A stretch of 64,000 nucleotides of DNA from an uncultured Pelagibacteraceae bacterium (lineage in GTDB: Bacteria; Pseudomonadota; Alphaproteobacteria; Pelagibacterales; Pelagibacteraceae): contig CACMRC010000006.1 of the NCBI GenBank assembly GCA_902615975.1, positions 1-64,000 on the forward strand, read 5' to 3'. Below, piece by piece: positions 1 to 12,959 of the stretch. Made by a program: the position numbers and the translations under genes. The notes below the pieces were generated by a model that saw nothing but the letters and a program-made list of their open reading frames with translations, was not told the DNA's origin and did no database searches. How positions within the stretch are numbered: position 1 is the first letter of the stretch; every line of letters starts with the position of its first letter.

Positions 1-1
1 A

Positions 2-988
2 ATATTTAAATTACCAGTACATAGCAAAAATCCATTATTAATTTTGATAAATGCTTTAATTTTAATTGGTATAATTTTGATTAATAATATCTCAATAGTT
101 CATGCAAGAAGTAGAGCTCCAGCTTGGTCATGTTTATTTGCAACCAAATTGACTGGTAGAAAATTTGTTACAACATTTCATGGCACATATAATTTTAAAA
201 ATAATTTTAAAAAATTTTACAATTCAATTATGACAAGATCTGATCTTATCATTGCAGGATCAAATTTTATATTTTCACATATCAAACAAAATTATTCAAA
301 ATACTTAAATGATAAAAAAAAATTAATGGTTATTTTCAGAGGAATTAATGTTGATTATTTTGATCCTACTACAAAATTTGAGACTGATGAAAAAAAATTA
401 TTAATAAAATGGAATATTGAAAAAGATAAAAAAATTATACTTTTACCTGGTAGATTGACATCTTGGAAAGGACAGGAAGTTTTTATTGAAGCAATTAATT
501 TAGTGAATATAGAACTAGGTTATGAAGCGTTCTATGCTGTCATTCTTGGTAGTGATCAAGGTAGAGATTTATATAAAAAAAAATTAATAAGACTTTCAGA
601 ACAATATAGGTTAGTGAACCAAATAAGATTCATAGATCACTGTAAGGATATGGCTTTAGCTTATAAGGTATCAGATATTGTAGTTTCTGCATCAACTGAG
701 CCAGAGGCTTTTGGAAGAGTTGCTGTCGAAGCACAATCAATGGAGAAACCAATTATTGCAAGTAATATTGGGGGGTCTAATGAAACAATTATTGATGAAA
801 AGACAGGTTTTTTATTTGAATCAGAAAATGCTAAATCCTTAAGCCAAAAAATTTTAAAACTTCTTTATTTAGATGAAACATTATTAAAATCAATTGGTAC
901 CGAGGGAAGAAAGAATATAGTTAAAAAATTTAATGTTGAAAAAATGTGCTTTTCTACTTATTCAGAGTATAAGAGATTATTAAATTAA
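2..988 (+). CDS. Glycosyltransferase, group 1 / GT4-like (5' end cut off by window)
   Basis: The reading frame is open from base 2, so the N-terminus lies outside the window; the TTG at 44 is only an in-frame codon. The visible protein has the two-domain GT-B layout. An N-terminal part contains HARSRAPAW and a TTFHGTYN segment. The C-terminal domain has LLPGRLTSWKG and the acidic EX7E signature inside EPEAFGRVAVEAQ, which in GT4 enzymes binds the nucleotide-sugar donor. A role in lipopolysaccharide or other surface glycan assembly is inferred; the acceptor cannot be read from sequence. The stop codon abuts the thrS start. Confidence 0.85.
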   Translation: MFKLPVHSKNPLLILINALILIGIILINNISIVHARSRAPAWSCLFATKLTGRKFVTTFHGTYNFKNNFKKFYNSIMTRSDLIIAGSNFIFSHIKQNYSKYLNDKKKLMVIFRGINVDYFDPTTKFETDEKKLLIKWNIEKDKKIILLPGRLTSWKGQEVFIEAINLVNIELGYEAFYAVILGSDQGRDLYKKKLIRLSEQYRLVNQIRFIDHCKDMALAYKVSDIVVSASTEPEAFGRVAVEAQSMEKPIIASNIGGSNETIIDEKTGFLFESENAKSLSQKILKLLYLDETLLKSIGTEGRKNIVKKFNVEKMCFSTYSEYKRLLN

Positions 989-2908
989 ATGCCGATAATA
1001 ACATTACCTGACGGAAACAATATTGATTTTCCTAATAAAGTTACTGGACTGGAAGTAGCTGAAAAAATTAGTAAATCATTAGCTAAACAAGCACTTATAA
1101 TGAGTGTTGATGGTGAACTTAAGGATTTATTTTTTGAAATAAATAAAGATAGTTCTGTTAAAATTTTTACTTCAAAAGATCCAGAAGGATTAGAGGTTAT
1201 TAGGCATGATACAGCACATATAATGGCTATGGCTGTTCAAGAATTATATCCTGGCACTCAAGTAACTATTGGACCAGTAATTGAGAATGGATTTTATTAT
1301 GATTTTGCTAGAAAGGAACCATTCACAACTGATGATCTAAAAAAGATTGAAAATAGAATGTCAGAAATAATTGATAAAGATGTGAAAACAAGAAGAGAAG
1401 TTTGGGAAAGAAAAAAAGCAATTAGCCATTTCATCAAAATTGGTGAAAAATATAAAGCCGAAATAATTGAAAGTATTCCAGGAAATGAAGAACTTTCTGT
1501 TTATCATCATGGTGAAACATGGCATGATTTATGCAGAGGTCCTCATTTAGTGTCATCTGGAAAAATTGGTAAAGCTTTCAAATTAATGAAAGTTTCAGGA
1601 GCATATTGGAGAGGAGATTCAAATAATGAAATGCTTCAAAGAATTTATGGAACCAGTTGGGCAAATCAAAAACAATTGGACGATTATTTGAAAAGAATTG
1701 AAGAAGCTGAAAAAAGAGATCATAGAAAACTTGGAAAAGAAATGGACCTATTTCATTTTAGAGAAGAGAGTCCTGGATCAGTATTTTGGCATGAAAAAGG
1801 ATGGGCCTTGTTTCAGAAATTAATTAACTATATGAGAAGTCGGCAAGACGCTGCTGGTTATAAAGAAGTAAACACACCAGAAATATTAGATAGACAACTA
1901 TGGGAAAAATCTGGGCATTGGGAAAAATATGGAGAAAATATGTATACTTCAGAAACACCAGATGAAAAAGTATTCGCAATTAAACCAATGAATTGTCCTG
2001 GGCATATTCAGGTATTTAATCAAGGTTTAAAAAGTTATAGAGATCTTACTTTGCGTATTGCAGAATTTGGAAAAGTACATCGGTATGAACCATCTGGAGC
2101 TCTACATGGATTACTAAGGGTAAGAGCTTTTACTCAAGATGATGCTCATATATTTTGTTCTGAAGATCAAATTACTAGTGAATGTTTAGAGGTAACTAAT
2201 TTAATTCTAGATATTTATAAAGACTTAGGCTTCGAAAATGTAATTCTTAAATATGCAGATAGACCTGAAGTAAGAGTTGGGGATGATGAAATTTGGGATA
2301 AAGCAGAGGCCTCTTTGCTTAAAGCAGTTAAAGCTTCCAAGTTGGAATATAGTATTAATAAGGGTGAGGGAGCATTTTATGGTCCAAAAATTGAATTTGT
2401 TTTAAGAGATGCAATCGGTAGAGATTGGCAATGTGGAACTTTACAAGTTGATTTAAACTTACCAGGAAGATTAGATGCATCATATGTTGATAAAGATGGA
2501 ACTAAAAAGGTTCCTGTTATGTTACATAGAGCGTTATTTGGTTCTTTGGAAAGATTTGTTGGAATTCTAATTGAAAACTACGCAGGCAAGTTTCCTTTCT
2601 GGCTATCTCCTTTACAGACAATGGTTATACCTATCTCAGAGGAATTTAATGATTACGCAGTTGAAGTATCTAAAAAAATTAAAAATGTAGGTATTAGTTC
2701 TGCAGTAGACTTAAAAAATAATAATTTAAATTATAAAATAAGAGATCATTCTTTAGAAAAAATACCGCTTTTGTTAATTTGTGGTAAAAAAGAAGTTGAC
2801 TCCAATTCAGTAACGATTAGAAGATTAGATTCTAATAAACAAGAAAATATGGATATAGATAAATTCTTAAAAACATTCTCCGCTTTAAATAAAGCATCAT
2901 CAAACTAA
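989..2908 (+). CDS. thrS: Threonine--tRNA ligase
   Basis: Charges tRNA-Thr with threonine in the cytoplasm. The 639-residue length is normal for bacterial ThrRS. Domains in order: TGS domain (about 1-61), editing domain with HDTAH (H73 and H77) and a later CRGPHL segment, class II catalytic core with zinc-site MNCPGH (C336), motif 2 around [18 protein letters not shown], and a C-terminal anticodon-binding domain from about residue 545. The ATG follows directly after the glycosyltransferase stop and infC begins right after the thrS stop. thrS-infC-rpmI-rplT-pheST is a common bacterial order. tRNA-Thr(GGT) lies elsewhere in this window, at 30.5 kb. Confidence 0.98.
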   Translation: MPIITLPDGNNIDFPNKVTGLEVAEKISKSLAKQALIMSVDGELKDLFFEINKDSSVKIFTSKDPEGLEVIRHDTAHIMAMAVQELYPGTQVTIGPVIENGFYYDFARKEPFTTDDLKKIENRMSEIIDKDVKTRREVWERKKAISHFIKIGEKYKAEIIESIPGNEELSVYHHGETWHDLCRGPHLVSSGKIGKAFKLMKVSGAYWRGDSNNEMLQRIYGTSWANQKQLDDYLKRIEEAEKRDHRKLGKEMDLFHFREESPGSVFWHEKGWALFQKLINYMRSRQDAAGYKEVNTPEILDRQLWEKSGHWEKYGENMYTSETPDEKVFAIKPMNCPGHIQVFNQGLKSYRDLTLRIAEFGKVHRYEPSGALHGLLRVRAFTQDDAHIFCSEDQITSECLEVTNLILDIYKDLGFENVILKYADRPEVRVGDDEIWDKAEASLLKAVKASKLEYSINKGEGAFYGPKIEFVLRDAIGRDWQCGTLQVDLNLPGRLDASYVDKDGTKKVPVMLHRALFGSLERFVGILIENYAGKFPFWLSPLQTMVIPISEEFNDYAVEVSKKIKNVGISSAVDLKNNNLNYKIRDHSLEKIPLLLICGKKEVDSNSVTIRRLDSNKQENMDIDKFLKTFSALNKASSN

Positions 2909-3454
2909 GTGGCAGACTTCAAACAAAATTATTTTCAAAGAAGAACCAAGGACAGAGGTCCAAGATCTAATAATAGAATTTCTTCTCCCGATGTACAAGT
3001 TATAGCAAGTGATGGGGAAAATCTTGGAGTGATGAATACCAATGAAGCTATTTCCATGGCAAAAAATCAAGGTTTAGATTTAATTGAAATAGCACCTAAT
3101 GCAAATCCTCCTGTATGTAAAATAATGGATATGGGTAAATATAAGTATGATGCTCAGAAAAAAGCAAATCTTGCAAAGAAAAAACAAAAAATTGTTTCTT
3201 TAAAAGAAATTAAAATGAGACCTGTTACGGAAACTCATGATTATGAGTTTAAAGTCAAAAATGCTAAAAAATTTATAGCTAAAGGAGATAAGGTCAAATT
3301 CACTATTAGATTTAAAGGCAGAGAACTTCAGCATTCCCATCTAGGAAATGAACTAATGGGCAAAATTAAAGAGGATATGAAGGATATCGGTAAGGTAGAA
3401 TTGCATCCCAAGTTTGATGGGAAGCAAATGATCATGGTAATTCAGCCTTTATAA
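2909..3454 (+). CDS. infC: Translation initiation factor IF-3 (GTG start)
   Basis: IF-3 binds the 30S subunit, blocks premature 50S joining and checks start codons. The 181-residue protein has the N-domain (through the NPPVCKIMDMGKYKYD linker region) and a C-domain with KEIKMRPVTETHDY and KGDKVKFTIRFKGRE, both typical. The start is GTG, placed immediately after the thrS TAA. No ATG fits, because the family N-terminus (GPRSNNRISSPDVQVI) begins only about 17 residues in. E. coli infC uses AUU for autoregulation. GTG is not known to be discriminated in the same way, so the same control is not implied. Confidence 0.97.
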   Translation: MADFKQNYFQRRTKDRGPRSNNRISSPDVQVIASDGENLGVMNTNEAISMAKNQGLDLIEIAPNANPPVCKIMDMGKYKYDAQKKANLAKKKQKIVSLKEIKMRPVTETHDYEFKVKNAKKFIAKGDKVKFTIRFKGRELQHSHLGNELMGKIKEDMKDIGKVELHPKFDGKQMIMVIQPL

Positions 3455-3507
3455 GCCTTAATAGAGGTTGTAAAATTATATCTTTCTTTGTATAAGTCCG
3501 CAGAATT

Positions 3508-3714
3508 ATGCCAAAACTAAAAACAAAAAGCTCAGCAAAAAAAAGATTTAAAATATCCGCTAAGGGTAAAGTTATTTCTGCTCAAGCAGGTAAAAGACAT
3601 GGTATGATCAAAAGAACGAATTCACAAATAAGAAAACTAAGAGGCACTACAACATTGTCTAAACAAGATGGAAAAATTGTTAAGTCATACATGCCTTACA
3701 GTTTAAGAGGTTAA
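3508..3714 (+). CDS. rpmI: 50S ribosomal protein L35
   Basis: A 68-residue, strongly basic protein with the L35 hallmarks: [14 protein letters not shown] at the N-terminus, GKRHGM in the middle and a [12 protein letters not shown] C-terminus. It is a structural protein of the large ribosomal subunit. It lies 53 nt after infC and 2 nt before rplT, the standard infC-rpmI-rplT arrangement. In E. coli, L20 represses this operon through an RNA structure. I could not identify the equivalent structure in the 53-nt gap. Confidence 0.98.
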   Translation: MPKLKTKSSAKKRFKISAKGKVISAQAGKRHGMIKRTNSQIRKLRGTTTLSKQDGKIVKSYMPYSLRG

Positions 3715-3716
3715 TC

Positions 3717-4073
3717 ATGGCAAGAGTTAAAAGAGGTGTAACTAGTAAAGCTAAACATAAAAAAGTTTTAAAAGCTGTAAAAGGTCAATGGGGTAGAAGA
3801 AAAAATACTATTAGGGTTGCTAAGCAAGCTATGGAAAAATCCTTGCAATACGCTTACAGAGACAGAAGAAATAAAAAAAGAGATTTTAAATCATTGTGGA
3901 TACAGAGAATCAATGCTGGAGTTAGAGCCGAGGGCTTAACTTATTCAAAATTTATCAATGGATTAAATAAATGTGGTATTGCAATAGATAGAAAAATTCT
4001 TGCTGAAATTGCCTACGATAGCCCAGAAGCATTCAAAACAATTGTACAAAAAGCTCAATCAGCTTTAAATTAA
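3717..4073 (+). CDS. rplT: 50S ribosomal protein L20
   Basis: A 118-residue basic protein matching L20 end to end: [19 protein letters not shown], then [26 protein letters not shown], and a C-terminal helical domain with [23 protein letters not shown]. It binds 23S rRNA early in 50S assembly and in other bacteria acts as a translational repressor of its own operon. It starts 2 nt after the rpmI stop. The 43-nt gap to pheS holds a 5-bp hairpin (4091-4105) whose loop and 3' arm contain AAGGA, possibly a distant ribosome-binding site for pheS. Confidence 0.98.
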   Translation: MARVKRGVTSKAKHKKVLKAVKGQWGRRKNTIRVAKQAMEKSLQYAYRDRRNKKRDFKSLWIQRINAGVRAEGLTYSKFINGLNKCGIAIDRKILAEIAYDSPEAFKTIVQKAQSALN

Positions 4074-4116
4074 TCTTCGCTATTGTTTTTATTTCTTAAG
4101 GAAATAATCTACTAAT

Positions 4117-5184
4117 ATGTCAGAGATAAAAAATATTAGAGATCAGTTTATATCAAAGCTTGAAAATGATCTGAACACTGATCAAATAAATGAAATCAAA
4201 ACCGATCTCTTTGGTAAAAATGGTTTAATTTCATCAAAATTTAAAACAATAGGGTCAATTCCAGAGACTGATAGAAAAAAATTTGCATCAGATTTAAATC
4301 AAGTTAAAGATGAGCTTCAGAATTTGATAACTTCTAAAATTAACGAGATAGAAGGAAAAAAGATAAACGAAAAATTAAAAAAGGAAAAAGTTGATATAAC
4401 TTTACCTGAAAGACCATTCGTTAGAGGAAAAGTTCACCCGGTATCACAAACTATTGATGAAATTTCATCTATTTTCTCTGAAATAGGATTTAGTGTTGAG
4501 GAGGGCCCTGATGTTGAAAATGAATATAATAACTTTACTGCTTTAAACACACCGGACAATCATCCAGCAAGAGATATGCATGATACATTTTACTTAGATG
4601 AAAACAAAGAAGTTTTGTTACGAACTCATACTTCACCAGTTCAAATTAGAACTATGCTAAAAGACAAACCTCCATTTAAGATCATTGCTCCTGGGAGAAC
4701 TTATAGATCTGATAGTGATCAAACACACGCACCAATGTTTCATCAAGTAGAAGGTTTGCATATTGATACAAATATTAATATGGGACATTTAAAAGGATGC
4801 TTGAATTATTTTATTAAAGAATTTTTTGAAGTCGAAAAAATTAAAATGAGATTTAGGCCTAGCCATTTTCCATTTACAGAACCATCTGCAGAAGTTGATA
4901 TTGGTTATGAAATAAAAGATGGCAAAATAATTATCGGAGAAGGAGATAAGTGGCTTGAAATTTTAGGTTGTGGCATGGTGCATCCAAATGTTTTAAGAAA
5001 TGTAAAAGTAGATCCTACTAAATATCAAGGATATGCTTTTGGAATAGGTATAGACCGATTAGCAATGCTTAAATACGGCATTAATGATTTAAGAGCGTTT
5101 TTTGATTGTGATTACAGATGGCTAAATCATTTTGGTTTTGATCCACTTGATGTTCCTTCAAATTACAGAGGTTTAAGCAGATGA
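4117..5184 (+). CDS. pheS: Phenylalanine--tRNA ligase alpha subunit
   Basis: Catalytic alpha chain of the (alpha-beta)2 PheRS. The 355-residue protein starts with a helical, lysine-rich coiled-coil arm (about 1-95). The class II core follows, with [22 protein letters not shown], the motif 2 region [21 protein letters not shown] and motif 3 [14 protein letters not shown]. It overlaps pheT by 4 nt (ATGA), consistent with translational coupling of the two subunits. The cognate tRNA-Phe(GAA) is at 34.7 kb in this window. Confidence 0.98.
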   Translation: MSEIKNIRDQFISKLENDLNTDQINEIKTDLFGKNGLISSKFKTIGSIPETDRKKFASDLNQVKDELQNLITSKINEIEGKKINEKLKKEKVDITLPERPFVRGKVHPVSQTIDEISSIFSEIGFSVEEGPDVENEYNNFTALNTPDNHPARDMHDTFYLDENKEVLLRTHTSPVQIRTMLKDKPPFKIIAPGRTYRSDSDQTHAPMFHQVEGLHIDTNINMGHLKGCLNYFIKEFFEVEKIKMRFRPSHFPFTEPSAEVDIGYEIKDGKIIIGEGDKWLEILGCGMVHPNVLRNVKVDPTKYQGYAFGIGIDRLAMLKYGINDLRAFFDCDYRWLNHFGFDPLDVPSNYRGLSR

Positions 5185-7589
5185 AGATTACATATGATTG
5201 GTTAAAAGATCATTTAAAAATAAGTGCTAAAGAAGATAAACTTCTTGAGAAACTTACAAACATAGGTCTTGAGGTTGAGAGTATAGAAAATTTATCAGAG
5301 GGATTAGACTTATTTAAGGTAGCAAAAATTATAAAAACAGAAAAACATCCTAATGCAGACAGACTTAAAGTTTGTGATGTTAATGTTGGTAATAAAGAAA
5401 TCAAAAAAGTTGTTTGTGGTGCTGCAAATGCAAGAGAGGGCCTTCTTACTGTATATGCTCCACCAGGCGCAATAATTCCAAAAAACAAAACTAAACTTGT
5501 TGTTGCTAAAATTAGAGACGTTACATCATATGGAATGCTCTGTTCTGAATCTGAGTTGAATTTATCAGATGAGAGTGATGGAATTACGGAGTTGTCGCCA
5601 TCTAAATATGCAAAAAGTATTGGAAAAAGTTATTTTTCTAAATCAAGCTCTAATCTTATCGATTTATCAATTACACCAAATAGACCAGACTGTCTTGGAG
5701 TTCGAGGGATAGCAAGAGATTTATCAGCCGCAGGTTTTGGAAACTTAAAAACAGAAAAAGATAAAAAAATTAAATCTAATAAAAAACAGACCTTAAAAGT
5801 AAAGATAACAAATGAAAAAAATCAAGGCTGTTTATCTTTTGGTAGTTGCTTGATAACTAACGTCAAAAATACAGAAAGCCCTCAATGGTTGAAAGATAAA
5901 TTAATTTCTATAGGCCAAAAACCAATATCTGCAATTGTAGATATTACAAATTATGTCATGATTGATATTAATCGTCCTTTGCACGCATACGATGCTGACA
6001 AAATTGATAAGGGAATAATTGTTAGAAATTCAAAATCAGGAGAAAAATTTACTGCTCTAGATAATAAAAATTATAAACTAGATGATGGAATGTGTGTGAT
6101 AAGTGATAACAAAGGTGTCTTAGGCCTAGGTGGAATTATTGGAGGAACAAGGTCAGGTACAGAGTTAGATACAAAAAATGTTTTATTAGAGTCGGCTTAT
6201 TTTGATCCAAGATCAATTAGAAAAACTGCTAAAAAATTGAATATCGATACAGATGCTAAATTTAGATTTGAAAGAGGTATTGATCAGTTATCTATTGAAG
6301 ATGGATTAAATAAAGCAGCTTTTTTAATTAAGGAAATTTGTGGTGGTGAAATTAGTAAAATAGATATTCAAAAAATTGAATCTTATAAAAACAAACTAAT
6401 AAAATTTGAACCAAAAACATTTGAAAAAATTACTGGTTTTAAAATTTCAACCAAAGAAATGATAATCATTTTAGAAAAACTTGGTTTTAAATTAAGAAAA
6501 GAAAAAAAATTCTTTAAATTATCAGTTCCATCTTGGAGACCAGATATTGTTCAAGAAATTGATATAGTTGAGGAACTTGTAAGAATTAGTGGCTATGAAA
6601 AAATAAAAATAGAAAATCCTATTAAAGAAAGATCAAAAAATACTTTAAATCAAACTCAAAAGTTATTTCATTTTCTTCAAAGGTCGGTAGCATCCAAAGG
6701 GTATTTGGAAGCAATTACTTGGTCTTTTACAGACTCTAAATATAATGATCACTTTAAAGAAGCCAGTAAAGAAATAAAAATTGTAAATCCAATTAGCTCT
6801 GAATTAGGAGTATTAAGAAATTCTATTTTTTCAAATTTGGCAATGTATATGAGCAAAAACTTAGATAGAGGAATTAAAGATTTATCAATATTTGAAATAG
6901 GGCCAATATTTTATGGTCCACAACCTGGACAACAGAACACAGTTGTTTGTGGACTGTCAGCTGGAAAAAAATCTAGACTTTCATGGATTGAAAAAGAGAG
7001 AAATGTAGATGTTTTTGATATTAAAAGAGATGTTATACAAACTTTAGTAGAAGCTGGCTATAACGCTGAAAAATTCTACATAGATGATGAAAGTCCCAAT
7101 TATTATCATCCAGGAAAATCAGGCAGAATATTTTTAAATAAGGGAAAAGATAAGGTGGCTGCTTATTTTGGTGAAATTCATCCAAACATCATTAAAACGC
7201 TAGATATTAAAACAGAGTCTTTAGTAGGATTTGAAATATTTCTAGATAATTTAAAACTGCCAAAAAAATCTTTAAAAGATCAAAAAACAAAATATTCAGT
7301 ATCCGACTTTCAAAAATCTGAAAGAGATTTTGCATTTATTGTTGATAAAAAAATAAGTGTGCAAGATATAGTAAGTGTCATATCAAATATTGATAAAAAT
7401 TTAATTTCAAACATTAAAGTATTTGATGTTTACGAAGGAGATAATATTCCTAAAAATCAAAAATCAGTTGCTATAAGCGTCACTATTCAATCATTGGAAA
7501 AAACATTAACGGATAATGATTTAGAGAAAACTAATAATTTGATAATAGAAACAGTTGAAAATAAAGCTGGTGCTAAAATTCGTTCCTAA
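5181..7589 (+). CDS. pheT: Phenylalanine--tRNA ligase beta subunit
   Basis: Beta chain of PheRS, 802 residues, normal for the family. Visible order: N-terminal region [12 protein letters not shown]; an OB-fold tRNA-binding domain with [13 protein letters not shown] (about 55-67); the B3/B4 editing region including [18 protein letters not shown]5 with [19 protein letters not shown]; a catalytic-like domain; and a C-terminal anticodon-binding domain ([15 protein letters not shown]). It starts inside the pheS stop overlap and ends 8 nt before lepA. Confidence 0.98.
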   Translation: MKITYDWLKDHLKISAKEDKLLEKLTNIGLEVESIENLSEGLDLFKVAKIIKTEKHPNADRLKVCDVNVGNKEIKKVVCGAANAREGLLTVYAPPGAIIPKNKTKLVVAKIRDVTSYGMLCSESELNLSDESDGITELSPSKYAKSIGKSYFSKSSSNLIDLSITPNRPDCLGVRGIARDLSAAGFGNLKTEKDKKIKSNKKQTLKVKITNEKNQGCLSFGSCLITNVKNTESPQWLKDKLISIGQKPISAIVDITNYVMIDINRPLHAYDADKIDKGIIVRNSKSGEKFTALDNKNYKLDDGMCVISDNKGVLGLGGIIGGTRSGTELDTKNVLLESAYFDPRSIRKTAKKLNIDTDAKFRFERGIDQLSIEDGLNKAAFLIKEICGGEISKIDIQKIESYKNKLIKFEPKTFEKITGFKISTKEMIIILEKLGFKLRKEKKFFKLSVPSWRPDIVQEIDIVEELVRISGYEKIKIENPIKERSKNTLNQTQKLFHFLQRSVASKGYLEAITWSFTDSKYNDHFKEASKEIKIVNPISSELGVLRNSIFSNLAMYMSKNLDRGIKDLSIFEIGPIFYGPQPGQQNTVVCGLSAGKKSRLSWIEKERNVDVFDIKRDVIQTLVEAGYNAEKFYIDDESPNYYHPGKSGRIFLNKGKDKVAAYFGEIHPNIIKTLDIKTESLVGFEIFLDNLKLPKKSLKDQKTKYSVSDFQKSERDFAFIVDKKISVQDIVSVISNIDKNLISNIKVFDVYEGDNIPKNQKSVAISVTIQSLEKTLTDNDLEKTNNLIIETVENKAGAKIRS

Positions 7590-7597
7590 AATAATTA

Positions 7598-9406
7598 ATG
7601 AGTTCAATTGATAATATAAGAAATTTTGCAATAATTGCGCATATTGATCATGGAAAATCTACTATAGCCGATAGAATTATTCATAGTTGCGGTGGATTAA
7701 CTGAAAGAGAAATGAAAGCTCAAGTTTTAGACTCTATGGATATTGAGCGTGAAAGAGGAATTACAATAAAAGCTCAAACTGTAAAATTAAATTATAAAGC
7801 TAAAAATGGAAAAAATTATATTTTAAATATTATTGATACCCCAGGTCATGTAGATTTCAGTTATGAAGTAAGTAGATCTTTATATGCATGCGAAGGTTCA
7901 ATTTTGATCGTAGATAGTACACAGGGGGTAGAAGCTCAAACTTTAGCAAATGTTTACCAAGCTTTAGATACTAACCATGAGATAGTACCAGTTTTAAATA
8001 AAGTTGATTTACCTGCATCAGATTTAGATAGAACAAAAAAACAAATTGAGGAAGTTATAGGAATTGATACTGAAAATGCAATTCCATGTTCAGGTAAAAC
8101 TGGAGAAGGAATAGAAGATATTTTAGAGCAAATTATCACAACATTACCAGCTCCAAAAGGAGAAAGTTCTGCAGATCTAAAATGTTTATTGGTTGATAGT
8201 TGGTATGATACATATCTAGGTGTAGTAATTTTAGTGAGAGTGATAGATGGTAAACTTTCAAAACACATGAAAATAAAAATGATGTCTACTAATCAGGAGT
8301 ATATTGTTGAAAAAGTTGGAGTTTTTACACCAAAGCCAGTAGACATAAATGAACTAAAAACAGGTGAAATTGGATTTATTACAACAGGAATTAAAGTTCT
8401 ATCTGAAACAAAAGTTGGAGATACGATTTGTGATGCTTCAAAACCTTTAAAAGATGCTTTGCCAGGATTTAAACCAAGTAAGCCTGTAGTGTTCTGTGGG
8501 CTGTTTCCAGTAGATAGTTCTGAGTTTCAAAAACTTAAAGATGGTCTAGCTAAATTACAATTGAATGATGCAAGTTTTTCTTTTGAGCCAGAGTCATCAT
8601 CTGCTTTAGGTTTGGGTTTTAGATGTGGATTTTTAGGATTACTTCATTTAGAAATAGTGACAGAAAGACTAGAAAGAGAATTTGATGTTAATTTATTAAC
8701 AACTACACCTGGTGTTGTATATAAAGTTTACCTTAATAATGGAAACATAATTGATCTTCAAAATCCGTCAAGTTTACCAGATCCAACTGTAATAAAATAT
8801 ATTGAAGAGCCATGGATAAAAGCAACAATCATTACTCCTGACCAATATTTAGGCTCAATTATAAAAATGTGTCAGGATAAAAGAGGAATTCAGACTAATT
8901 TAAGTTATTCAGGTAATAGAGCTGTAGTGAATTATGAGTTACCATTGAATGAAGTTGTTTTTGATTTTAATGATAGACTAAAATCTATGACTAGTGGCTA
9001 TGCTAGTTTTGACTATGAAATCATTGAGCACAGGGAAGGTGATTTAGTAAAACTTGGTATTCTAGTCAATGGAGAACCAGTTGATGCTTTAGCGATGATG
9101 ATACATAAAGACTTTGCGCAAAAAACAGGTAGGGAGGTTTGTGAAAAATTAAAAGATTTAATACCTCGACATAACTTTATGATTCCAGTGCAAGCTGCAA
9201 TTGGAGGTAAAATTATTGCTAGAGAAACAATTAAAGGGTTTAAAAAAGATGTTTTAACTAAAATTCACGGTGGTGGAGCAACTGATAGAAAAAGAAAACT
9301 TTTAGAAAAACAGAAAAAAGGAAAAGCTAGATCAAAACAATTTGGAAGAGTCGAAATTCCACAAGAGGCATTTATTGGTGTACTTAAGATTTCAAAAGAA
9401 AAATAG
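7598..9406 (+). CDS. lepA: Elongation factor 4 (LepA), translational GTPase
   Basis: A 602-residue ribosome-associated GTPase, the standard LepA length. The G domain shows G1 AHIDHGKST (14-22), G3 DTPGHVDF and G4 NKVD. It is followed by an EF-G-like domain II, domain III, domain V and the LepA-specific C-terminal domain ([31 protein letters not shown]). EF4 is linked to back-translocation or initiation quality control under stress. Its placement behind thrS-infC-pheST gives a translation-dedicated cluster. tRNA-Ser begins 2 nt after its stop codon. Confidence 0.98.
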   Translation: MSSIDNIRNFAIIAHIDHGKSTIADRIIHSCGGLTEREMKAQVLDSMDIERERGITIKAQTVKLNYKAKNGKNYILNIIDTPGHVDFSYEVSRSLYACEGSILIVDSTQGVEAQTLANVYQALDTNHEIVPVLNKVDLPASDLDRTKKQIEEVIGIDTENAIPCSGKTGEGIEDILEQIITTLPAPKGESSADLKCLLVDSWYDTYLGVVILVRVIDGKLSKHMKIKMMSTNQEYIVEKVGVFTPKPVDINELKTGEIGFITTGIKVLSETKVGDTICDASKPLKDALPGFKPSKPVVFCGLFPVDSSEFQKLKDGLAKLQLNDASFSFEPESSSALGLGFRCGFLGLLHLEIVTERLEREFDVNLLTTTPGVVYKVYLNNGNIIDLQNPSSLPDPTVIKYIEEPWIKATIITPDQYLGSIIKMCQDKRGIQTNLSYSGNRAVVNYELPLNEVVFDFNDRLKSMTSGYASFDYEIIEHREGDLVKLGILVNGEPVDALAMMIHKDFAQKTGREVCEKLKDLIPRHNFMIPVQAAIGGKIIARETIKGFKKDVLTKIHGGGATDRKRKLLEKQKKGKARSKQFGRVEIPQEAFIGVLKISKEK

Positions 9407-9408
9407 TC

Positions 9409-9498
9409 GGAGAGGTGGCCGAGTGGTTGAAGGCGCACGCTTGGAAAGCGTGTAAAGGAGCAATTCTTTCATGGGTTCGAATCCCATTCTCTCCGCCA
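9409..9498 (+). tRNA. tRNA-Ser (GGA)
   Basis: A 90-nt class II tRNA. The acceptor stem pairs GGAGAGG (9409-9415) with TCTCTCC (9488-9494), with discriminator G and genome-encoded CCA at 9496-9498. The anticodon arm is CACGC-TTGGAAA-GCGTG with anticodon GGA at 9443-9445, reading UCC and UCU. The long variable arm expected of tRNA-Ser is present (AAAGGAGCAATTCTTTC region). It lies 2 nt after the lepA stop, so it is probably processed from the end of the same transcript. Confidence 0.97.
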
Positions 9499-9517
9499 TC
9501 AAATAAGCTTGATTTTT
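9498..9517 (+). terminator. Weak intrinsic terminator candidate after tRNA-Ser
   Basis: A 5-bp stem, ATCAA (9498-9502) with TTGAT (9509-9513), and a 6-nt loop is followed by TTTT. It starts on the last base of the tRNA CCA. The stem is short and AT-rich, so termination here would be inefficient. It could instead be a 3' processing guide. Confidence 0.35.
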
Positions 9518-9580
9518 CAAGGGCAATTTAGGCATTTTACAGTTTTTTTGTTAAGATAAATCAGCATTTTCTATAAAAAA

Positions 9581-9589
9581 TGTTATAAT
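9581..9589 (+). promoter_or_regulatory. Extended -10 promoter for gyrB
   Basis: TGTTATAAT is a perfect extended -10 element (TGn plus TATAAT). It lies 23 nt before the gyrB ATG, predicting a transcript leader of about 16 nt. No good -35 hexamer is seen at 17-18 nt spacing, as expected for an extended -10 promoter. Confidence 0.6.
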
Positions 9590-9609
9590 TTTCTTTTTCC
9601 AAAAATTAA

Positions 9610-11676
<2,067 letters not shown>

Positions 11677-11678
11677 AA

Positions 11679-12959
11679 ATGAAGTTCTTTGAAACTTCAA
11701 AATATCATTCTTTTAAAAAATCAACCTATATAGCACTTAGATGGATTGGAATAATAGGTCAATTAATTGCGGTAAATTTTGTATATTTTTTTCTAAATTC
11801 AAGTTTTGATGTTATTGCCTCAAATTTAGTCATACTCTTAGGTACATTAAGTAATTTATATTTAATTTTCATTTATAAAAAAACACAACTATCAGACAGA
11901 TCTGCATTTTTATTCTTACTTATAGACATTTTACAGCTTGGTTTTCTTCTTTATTTGTCAGGAGGGATAACTAATCCATTTGTAATTTTTATACTGATAC
12001 CAAGTGTTTTTTCCTCATCAAATTTAAGCTTAAGGACTAATACTTTGTTAGTAATCTTAACTATAACCATAATTGTATTTTTAACTTTTAATCATCAAGA
12101 TTTGCCAATTAATTTAAATAGTGATTTTCATAACAATCACTATTTTTATTACTCTATCCCAGTTTCTTTAATTATCGCTTTAGTATTTTTAAATTATTTT
12201 GCAATGACGTTTGGCACACAATCTAGATTAAGAAAAGAAGCATTAGGAAAAATGGAAGAGGTAATGGCTAAAGAACATGAGCTTTTATCTTTAGGTGGTC
12301 AAGCAGCCGCCGCTGCACATTCTTTAGGTACACCGCTTTCCACAATAACAATAATTGCACATGATTTAATGAAACAATTTAAGGGGCAAAAAGATTTAGA
12401 GAAAGATATAGAGTTACTGAATAGCCAAGTTGAGCGATGCAATGAAATTTTAAAGAGATTAACTTTAAACCCTGTGGAGGAAGATGAATTTATTGATAAA
12501 GATATTAATATTCGCGATTATTTGCATGAAATTATCACTTCATTTAGGGAAATAAGTAAAAAGGAATTTGTCTTCAATTATGATCAAGACTCAAACCCAA
12601 AAAAAATAAGTAAATCTATTGAAATAGTTTATGGATTAAGAAATTTTATAGGAAATGCGAATAAATTTGCCGAAACTTCTATTTTTATTAATTTAAAAAG
12701 CGATAGTGAGTTTACAGAAATTACAGTAGAAGATGATGGCAATGGTTATCCTCGAGATATTATATCAAAAATTGGAGAACCCTATCTAAAATCAAATTAT
12801 TCAAAAGATAAGTCTAAAGAGGGTTTAGGACTAGGACTGTTTATTGGAAAAACTTTATTAGAAAAAAATTTTGCATCAGTTGATTGTAGAAATTCAAAAA
12901 CACGTAATGGTGCTGAAGTTGTTATTAAATGGAAGAATAAAGAATTGTTTAATATTTAG
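11679..12959 (+). CDS. regB: RegB/PrrB-type redox-sensing histidine kinase
   Basis: A membrane sensor kinase of 426 residues. About six transmembrane segments occupy residues 20-175. Between them is GGITNPF (95-101), matching the GGxxNPF quinone-site motif of RegB/PrrB/ActS. The phosphoacceptor H214 sits in [11 protein letters not shown], and C254 lies exactly 40 residues later in VERCNEIL. That is the same H-to-C spacing as H225 and the redox-active C265 of Rhodobacter RegB. The HATPase domain has DDGNGYP and [13 protein letters not shown]. It starts 2 nt after gyrB. No RegA response regulator is in the window. Likely output: redox- or respiration-linked gene control. Confidence 0.9.
   Translation: MKFFETSKYHSFKKSTYIALRWIGIIGQLIAVNFVYFFLNSSFDVIASNLVILLGTLSNLYLIFIYKKTQLSDRSAFLFLLIDILQLGFLLYLSGGITNPFVIFILIPSVFSSSNLSLRTNTLLVILTITIIVFLTFNHQDLPINLNSDFHNNHYFYYSIPVSLIIALVFLNYFAMTFGTQSRLRKEALGKMEEVMAKEHELLSLGGQAAAAAHSLGTPLSTITIIAHDLMKQFKGQKDLEKDIELLNSQVERCNEILKRLTLNPVEEDEFIDKDINIRDYLHEIITSFREISKKEFVFNYDQDSNPKKISKSIEIVYGLRNFIGNANKFAETSIFINLKSDSEFTEITVEDDGNGYPRDIISKIGEPYLKSNYSKDKSKEGLGLGLFIGKTLLEKNFASVDCRNSKTRNGAEVVIKWKNKELFNI

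Noticed and set aside
44..988. Glycosyltransferase gene starting at the TTG at 44
   Set aside because: The frame is open to the window edge and the N-terminal Rossmann part is incomplete, so the gene is truncated by the window, not started here.
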